DNA of 64,000 nucleotides. It comes from Aspidapion aeneum (taxonomy: Eukaryota > Arthropoda > Insecta > Coleoptera > Brentidae). Location of the stretch: contig OY755048.1 of the NCBI GenBank assembly GCA_963576565.1, positions 5,356,220-5,420,219 on the forward strand, written 5' to 3'. Shown one piece after another: positions 58,060-64,000 of the stretch (positions are counted from its first letter, which is position 1; the number at the start of each line of letters is the position of its first letter). A program made the translations under genes and the position numbers. Under the pieces are notes generated by a model. It made no database searches. It saw only the letters and a program-made list of their open reading frames with translations, and was not told where the DNA came from.

Positions 58060-58370
58060 TGGAGCCCTGAAATGTCATAGGCCGTGTTCCTCTCGCAAAT
58101 GATTATCATCTGCAAATGTAAGAGACGTGCATGTCCAAACCAGGCTGATCTTCTACTTTTGATGAATCTCACGATGCTTGCGTCATCAATTAGCTGTTCT
58201 AATTCATAGTTTATCCGTATCCTCCAATAATAATTTTCTGTTTGCACTGGTCCAAAGGTTTTAAGAAGATTTTTCTTTCAAATATTTTTCGTTATCACCG
58301 TCTACAACCGGCCTAATTATAGTTGTGTAGATTTTTTGTTTGAGAGATCTCGATCCTATTTGATTTGAGC
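58060..58370 (-). mobile_element. Non-LTR retrotransposon fragment (distinct from the RTE-like copies)
   Basis: The minus strand reads, with frameshifts, SLKQKIYTTIIRPVV, FGPVQTENYYWRIRINYEL and DDASIVRFIKSRRSAWFGHA. This is the C-terminal pattern of insect endonuclease/RT proteins (L-x-R-P-V-V-x-Y-G ... G-P-V ... R-x-N-x-E-L ... I-K-x-x-R-x-x-W-x-G-H). Several breaks make it a pseudogene. Confidence 0.65.
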
Positions 58371-59345
58371 AGTTTTTTATGAGCAGGCAAGACTTTTTTT
58401 CACAAAAAGCTAAATATAATGGTCCAGAATCTCTCTAGTTATAGTGTCGGGTTCGAATCCCGTTAATGCGGAGGTCGGGTGCTATTTGTTCGTTCACGCC
58501 TGTAACCAAGTCGGACCAGAACTTTGTTACACACTTACTAAATCAATAAACCTACCATTCTAAAGAAAAAAAAGTTCGAATACAAAAATACCCGGCTTGG
58601 GCTATACTCTCGTAATCGAACGATATATTCATTATATCTATTATATATATCATTTATACCACATGCTTCGGCCAATAGGGGCCTTATAATCATCTTTGAG
58701 TGGTCGCGTGTTGTGCGAAATGACTTATCTCTCGACCAATTGCTAGTCGCGCGTTCTTCAAAGTGAAAGTCAACGTGCGCAGACGATTTCACTTGATTGT
58801 CTCATCTCTCTTGGTCTTGACTTGTGGAGATGTGAGTTCTCTTTCTCACCATTTTAGAGAATTCATACACTGAACGTTTCCTGGTTGGCTCGCATGAGAA
58901 CCTTGTACATACGCATAGTAGGTGACGGCTAGGATATTATTTCGATTACGAGAACGGGGTTCTAAATGTACTTTCATGTCCGTGTAAGTTCTTATAAAAT
59001 CTTGCCGCAAAATCGGTTTAAAAATCGTCGAGTCGCTTTACACTAGAATCTCACTTAATTTAAATCATTAAAGAATTTTTTACTTTGATTAAATTTTTAT
59101 TACCCTGCTGCGTGGGGATTTTCGATAGAGTGACACTTCTTGGGTCCGCCTTTTCGCGCAGATTCATTTTTCGTAGATGGCACTCGAATCTTGCTTGTTC
59201 CACTCAAAATTGAAAATTTGTGGTTTTTTCGAATATGCGAATTTGGCGCAAAATTTGATTTATAAATTAGTCAGTTTCAAAATTGCTCGAACACTTAGTG
59301 TCAGCGAAAAAGTCACGGTTATAAAAAATAATAATAAAGTCTTAC

Positions 59346-59384
59346 CTGTTCTGCTTGCCCGCTTGCGAACAGATCGGAAACTTT
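59346..59384 (-). CDS. KCNQ: Candidate 39-nt KCNQ microexon
   Basis: A pyrimidine-rich acceptor (TTTTTGTTTTAAATTTTAG, AG at 59386-59385) and a donor CAG|GTAAG (intron from 59345) flank 39 nt. It enters and leaves in phase 1 and encodes ESFRSVRKRASRT plus the split Gly. Because 39 is divisible by three and both neighbours are phase 1, inclusion or skipping keeps the frame. The peptide is strongly basic with an RKRAS site that could be a PKA/PKC target. It lies in the variable A-B linker, so homology cannot confirm it. The support is the splice sites, phase and position. Confidence 0.6.
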
Positions 59385-59399
59385 CTAAAATTTAAAACA

Positions 59400-60900
59400 A
59401 AAAATATATGTTTTAATTACAAAAATTACTTTACACAAAACTTAAAGTAATATTAATAAAAATACTTTTTTAGAAATTCGACTACAGTATCTATATTGTA
59501 AACAAAAACACATTAAACTTTTTTATCGAGACTCTCCCAAAGTTGTCCATGAAAGTTTTCAGCGGAACCGACCACTCTTTAAAAGAAACTTTTACAGTTC
59601 GTTTAAGTGGTCCATAAAATATAAGTCATGCGGACATAGTTTTTATACATCACATTTACGACTCTGTTTAATATCACTTGTTTGGCCAAGTTGTAAAGGA
59701 GAAAGCCACAGAACCTAATTCGTTGTATTTTTCTCACAAGAAAATATGGTACTGTCGGTATCGGAATACATAAAATTCAGGCGTATCAAACTTAAATAAA
59801 AGGATATGTATACCTTCCTAGAGCCCATTAGCATACTTTAAGTGAACTTGAGACTATATATCTGCCTTGAAACCCGTTTTTTGTAAATATCTTAAAAATT
59901 AACGGTTACCACAGCCAAAATAAGTTAACACAAATTATTTAAAAAAAAATGTGTTCTACCACATGAATATATGAAACGTAGTCATATGGTTCTACTATAT
60001 TCCGAAAACTGCATATTAAACCGAGGCAATATTAAAAAGATTTTCTTTTATTAGCAATAATTGAACAAAATTATATCAGCTTGTTAGTGTAAAAAAAATG
60101 GGAAAAATATTTGTACTTTGTAGATGGATTAGTAGCTCTGTTTCGAAATATTTAAGTTATAATGTCATGTTTTAAAAAGGTAAGCATTTTACAGTAAACT
60201 AAATTATATTTTAAATGATGTATCACTTAAGTGAGTTTAGCCCACGGTACGCAGTGAATTGACATCACTAACTTTTTTAAGAACACACAAAAAATCATGT
60301 TTTTTTGGTTTTATTTAGTTTAAAAAAAAATTGAGATAAATTTTAAAACCCCTTTTCAGAGAAAATAAAATGTCGTTTTAAACGTTGTATAACAAAGAAG
60401 TCTTACATTATTGATACTCCAGGGGCGTCCGCATATAGAGGTTATTTTTTTAAAGTTAGATACATTTTTTTTAATTGTTTTATTCAATTTTCTTAAAAAA
60501 TAAACTTTTTAAAAAAATTTGTTTTTCTCTATATTGTTGCAAATAAAATTATTAATGCAATATGTTTTAAGTAGATTTTTGTTAACGGGGAACATTTAAG
60601 AAACATACGCATGTTCGGTAATTTTTTGTCAATTTAATTTTTGGACGTCCCTGGTGAACAAACGGTTACCTGAATGTAATAACTATAAACACCGTTGGAA
60701 AGAAAAGTTAATTATTTATAATATATATTAAAACAGTTTTCCCAGTTAAACTTAATTTTTAAAAAAAGGGTCAAACACATTACAATAATATTATTTTTAT
60801 GATTAAAACAAAAACTACCAAATGTGCGAATGTTACGAAGAAATGTTTGTACCTACTTTGTAGATGGATTAGTAGCTCGGCGTAGTTTTTAAAGAGTTTT
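59400..60900. other. KCNQ intron, mostly unassigned
   Basis: AT-rich. Near 60340-60450, GAAAATAAAATGTCGTTTTAAA and CCAGGGGCGTCCGCATATAG resemble the internal repeats of the 19335-21926 element. Nothing else was recognised. Confidence 0.4.
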
Positions 60901-60913
60901 GCTTTTGACTTAC

Positions 60914-61068
60914 CCTGATTATTGACAGATTCTGTACTTTTATTCACATTTAATGAAGGGGAATGTACGGCTGGAGTGGGTGGGTTGAGCGGATTTCTAT
61001 GTCTACGAATTGTGGAAAACCTACCCACAAATGATGCATTGTGACGAAAACTGCTCGCTGCTATCCGC
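60914..61068 (-). CDS. KCNQ: KCNQ potassium channel, A-B linker exon
   Basis: Acceptor TTTTATTTAG|GCGG (AG at 61070-61069) and donor CAGG|GTAAGT (intron from 60913). The first base completes a Thr codon with the previous exon (phase 2 in). The frame then reads RIAASSFRHNASFVGRFST, IRRHRNPLNPPTPAVHSP and LNVNKSTESVNNQ, leaving in phase 1. The basic SSFRHNASFV-RFSTIRRH stretch fits the segment after helix A in insect KCNQ channels. Read from an upstream in-frame ATG (61088) it mimics a mitochondrial targeting peptide, but the splice acceptor lies inside that frame and the phases fit KCNQ exactly. Confidence 0.92.
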
Positions 61069-61079
61069 CTAAATAAAAT

Positions 61080-61590
61080 ACTATTCATAAATTTGGTATT
61101 AAAATATACTGAGCGGGCGGGCCAGAAAAACAGGACAAAATATTTTTCATTATAAATTTTGACACTTTCACTTTCAGTTGTTCAAGTATTAAACTTAAAA
61201 CTGAAGCAATTCCAAATCACACCTATCTAGATGTGTGTCCTTGTTTCACACAACTGATATTCCGTTTGCCGATTTCCTCTAAACCGACCTATTTACCTTG
61301 AATAAAGTCAACAAGCGAGAAACTAAAATAAAAGCAACAAAATTACAGTGTTCAGCAAGTGTGCATTCCTCGTTGCCTTGACCCAGGTAAACGCACTCAA
61401 GAGGGTTGATTTTTTGCCTCCGATCAACCTTCGGCTCTTGCCGAACTAAAACTACTTGCTACTTAGTGCCAAACCAAACCTAATTAAAAACTAAATTATT
61501 AAGCCGCGATCACACAAAACTTAACAATGCCTTAAAAATAACCAAGTGCCGTTAAAACATAAAACTTAGGTGAAGCTATAAAGGAGTTAA
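61080..61590. other. KCNQ intron, nothing recognised
   Basis: Mixed-composition intron sequence without exon or repeat boundary. Confidence 0.4.
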
Positions 61591-61599
61591 TACCGCCAA

Positions 61600-62720
61600 A
61601 AGAATGCAAACCACCATCGGATTAGTCCATTTCCATGGCTTTGCAAATTTATAACTTGCAATTATTTTTCGCAATTTTTTTAAAATCTTTTTAAAATTCT
61701 TAAAAAAGTTTTAATTCCGCCACTCACTCAAATCGGGTTAGTCGGTCCCACAAAAAAAAATATATATTGTTTTACCAATTATACGATTGCCCTCTTAATT
61801 TTGTCTGCATTAATTTCCCCAAAAATTAATTTTTAAAGATCAACTTTCCTTTAAAATTAATCAACAAAAGTTAAGTTGAAATCAAGATCGCAGTTTGAAT
61901 TAAATGTGACCCTTAATAAAAGATTTCGTTTGCTTGGGTTGCTAGTTGCTAGATATCTAGGCTCGCCCAATACAATAAAGTACCAAGCATTAAAATATCT
62001 CGAGAGTGTAATTAGCGTTTGTTCTAACGATTGTTTGCAACGAATTTTTTCATAAAATGATTACTATTTATACTGAACTAGCAAAATAAAAAAATTCTTC
62101 TATTTTTATTTCATTAAAATCGGTTTAGTCAGCGGCGTAGTGAGGGCAGGGCGACCGGGGCACCTGCCCCGGGCGCCAAAGTCAGGGGGCGCCGAAAGGT
62201 GCCTCTTACATTGATTTTAAAACATGTTTGTAAAACATTTGCAAAAAAATAAAATTGGGGGGGCGGCAAACTTTAACCTTGTCCCGGGCGCATGAAACCC
62301 TCACTAAGCCGCTGGTTTAGTAATAATAAATTTATAAGAAAATAATTGCTGAATGAAATGGCAAGGTAAGCGGATAGCCTATAAAAGAATGGTTCAAACA
62401 AAAATTATGATTTTGGGATGCTCTAAAACGATTTATAGTTTAATGGGCGAAGGCAGAGCTTTTCTATGAATTTAAGTTTCCTGAAACATATAGAAATAAA
62501 CAAGCCTCTTCGAATGGAGTCAATGAGTCAAATTCTTAAAGTAATGGTCAAATTTGATCCTGTCTGCCATCTTGGAATTTAAGATACGGCTAAATATTTT
62601 TGCTGTAAAGCGTTATCAATTTGCTTCAAAATGCAGTTTGTTTCAATTAAATCGATCATATACTTAGAAAGTTAGAATGAAAAACATTTTGTTCGGTTTC
62701 TTTTTGGTCACCCGGTAAAT
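61600..62720. repeat. Second copy of the long-inverted-repeat family of 31376-33690
   Basis: Shared phrases with 31376-33690 include ACCAATTATACGATTGCCCTC, TTTGTCTGCATTAATTTCCCC, ATCTCGAGAG, CTGCCATCTTGGAATTTAAGA and CACCCGGTAAATATA. It carries a MITE at 62130-62314. Boundaries are approximate. Confidence 0.5.
62130..62314. mobile_element. hAT-type MITE with 7-bp duplication
   Basis: Inverted ends CAGCGGCGTAGTGAGGG and CCCTCACTAAGCCGCTG. GTTTAGT flanks both sides (62123-62129 and 62315-62321); if the terminal G is shared, the duplication is 8 bp (GGTTTAGT). The interior is G/C-rich (CCGGGGCACCTGCCCCGGGC palindrome). Non-coding, 185 bp. Confidence 0.88.
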
Positions 62721-62846
62721 ATAATAGTTGGTTTTGTTGTTAGTTATTAGGTTTACCGTGCAGCATACCATTACTAATAAATTTATGAGTTACTATTTAA
62801 AGTTCAATGATAATAAAAATGGAGAGGATTGGGAAATCTAACTTAC

Positions 62847-63028
62847 GTAGGAGGGCTATAGGCAACTTGATGTATTTTCCACGTGGCTACGGACGTCGAT
62901 TTTTCATCTGATGCGTATAACCTCCAAGCTGACTGGATCAATCTCGCAGCAGGCTGTCTTCTTCTAATCATGTGTTTCGCTCTTTGTTGTTGTTGAACTT
63001 TTAGAGCAAAACCAGAACCCAATATGCC
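62847..63028 (-). CDS. KCNQ: KCNQ potassium channel, S6 end / helix A exon
   Basis: The acceptor (TTTGTCAACCAG, AG at 63030-63029) opens a phase-0 frame [19 protein letters not shown], then [20 protein letters not shown] and [19 protein letters not shown]. The donor CTAC|GTAAGT is in phase 2. [12 protein letters not shown] follows the PAG hinge of S6, the inner gate of Kv7 channels. P-A-A-x-L-I-Q-x-A-W-R-x-Y-A is the IQ-like helix A that binds calmodulin. The first codon is the Gly of PAG, the same exon boundary as in vertebrate KCNQ genes. The S5-pore-S6 exon should lie beyond position 64000. Confidence 0.97.
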
Positions 63029-63209
63029 CTGGTTGACAAATTATAGTTTTAACTAACTTATGCTTAGATTTTCTTGATAGGTACAAATTTATTATGGTAT
63101 ATTAATCGCTACCAAAGTTTACACAATTAAAATATAAGTTGCTGCACTTGTCAAAAATCAATGGAAATATAGAGATCAAACGCGTGCCGACGTAGGCTGT
63201 CGCTGGTCG

Positions 63210-63708
63210 TATAGTTTTTGTAAAGTCACTTGAATAACTCCTAATACGGGGTTCTATCGATTTCATGAAATTTTGCTTCATTCTTCCCTTCAAAAGTTAT
63301 CCAAATTCATATAAAATCTTCCTGGTATAATTTCAACCCTACCGACAGAGAAGAGGCGCTGCTCTTTGCGGTCCGATCACAAAGTATTTGTTTTCCGACC
63401 GACCGAGCCCAGGTGGTTAGACGGCATCTGATTGGCAGATTTTCTTGAGATGCGATTTAATTGCTTTCAGGTGTTCTTTTCGGGACCCCTTTAGTCGGCA
63501 TAGTATGCAGAGTTAGAAAATAAATCAGTGTCGTTTCTGTTGGTATAGGAATAGAAAGTTTTATTATCTATTTTTATTTCTTTAGTTTACGCCAAAATTA
63601 AATGAAATAATTTTCATGGGTATATCTACCCCCTTCCATGTCACTTTCGTTAAAGGATATGCCGATGGTCGGCTTTTATCTTTGTTCAACTGACTTTGCA
63701 AAAACTAT
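63210..63708. mobile_element. Second copy of the ATAGTTTTTGCAAAGTC TIR element
   Basis: The left end ATAGTTTTTGTAAAGTCACTT and right end ACTGACTTTGCAAAAACTATA are inverted. Internally it is the reverse complement of the unit at 15211-15820 (CACTTGAATAACTCCTAATAC, CGACCGAGCCCAGGTGG, GACACTGATTTATTTTCTAA in inverted form), but without the internal tandem duplication. It lies in the KCNQ intron upstream of the helix A exon. Confidence 0.75.
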
Positions 63709-63711
63709 AAC

Positions 63712-63830
63712 TGCAAAACAGGTGTGCGATTCGGCGTTTGATGTCGGCCGCCAGCTCAAAGATCCACCAGCCAGTAAGCAGCTGCAAAACATATGTGCGA
63801 TTCGACGTTTGATGTCGGCCGCCGGTTCAA
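63712..63830. repeat. 72-bp direct duplication
   Basis: GTGCGATTCGGCGTTTGATG followed by TCGGCCGCC recurs 72 bp downstream with a few substitutions. It adjoins the right end of the TIR element. Confidence 0.8.
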
Positions 63831-64000
63831 GTGCAGCCACTTATATTTTAATTTTGTTAACTTTGTCTCTACGGAGAAATTTACCGTAACTCGTTTTTTT
63901 CCATTCTCATTTTTTTATTTTAACTAAATAATATATCAGCATAAATTTTAAATACCTATTTTTTATAGATATTGTAGGACAAACATGTCAGCTAAAAGGT

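Noticed and set aside
58440..58475. GGGTTCGAATCCCG, a good tRNA/SINE B-box-like sequence
   Set aside because: No A box at the right distance, no acceptor stem and no 3' tail; probably chance or a very old SINE remnant.
60780..61088. Minus-strand 102-codon frame starting MNSILFRRIAASSF, resembling a mitochondrial targeting peptide
   Set aside because: A splice acceptor lies inside it (AG at 61070-61069), the donor CAGG|GTAAGT ends it at 60914, and the phases fit KCNQ exons on both sides. The start codon and C-terminal part are intronic.

Overview
The window looks like an intron-rich, AT-rich insect (at least arthropod) genome segment. The reasons are long introns with GT-AG splice sites, many RTE-like and I/Jockey-like non-LTR retrotransposon fragments, hAT and pogo relatives, foldback elements and long microsatellites. 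I cannot name the species. A beetle with a large, repeat-rich genome would fit.

Only one host gene is visible, and it runs through the whole window on the minus strand: a KCNQ (Kv7) voltage-gated potassium channel. I assembled nine exons by hand, from high to low coordinates: 62847-63028 (end of S6, calmodulin-binding helix A), 60914-61068 and 43398-43505 (A-B linker), a 39-nt microexon at 59346-59384, 34056-34138 (start of helix B), 15830-15957 (helix B and start of helix C), 15001-15097 (helix C coiled coil and linker), 1253-1394 (helix D) and 658-907 (C-terminal tail). Every donor/acceptor phase matches its neighbour (0; 2; 1; 1; 1; 0; 2; 0; 1). The voltage sensor and pore exons must lie beyond the right edge. 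The introns are about 1.8, 1.5, 15.8, 9.3, 18.1, 0.7, 13.6 and 0.35 kb.

Everything else is intronic repeat. From the left: RTE-like fragments inside inverted repeats (1-4400); a family of hairpin-ended, Helentron/HINE-like elements with internal (CTGT)n tracts (6590-10607), one of which recurs at 22745-24433 with 1.1 kb of CTGT; a second cluster of RTE fragments (12000-14400); several long foldback/TIR elements (16015-17690, 19335-21926, 32608-33539, 54660-56720); a three-level nest of pogo-like, hAT-like and palindromic elements (25463-26954); and small hAT-type MITEs with 7-8 bp duplications (9130, 36495, 62130).

The most unusual object is a 5-kb satellite array (48111-53160, 53 monomers of about 92 or 103 bp) inside the largest KCNQ intron. 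Its monomer is recognisably the 5' end of the hairpin-ended Helentron/HINE-like element, so the window shows a transposon terminus together with the satellite derived from it. The array has a 593-bp higher-order duplication.

No rRNA, tRNA, CRISPR or bacterial-type features were found. The long repetitive open frames (Cys-Leu-Ser-Val or Thr-Asp-Arg-Gln repeats) are translations of microsatellite, not genes.
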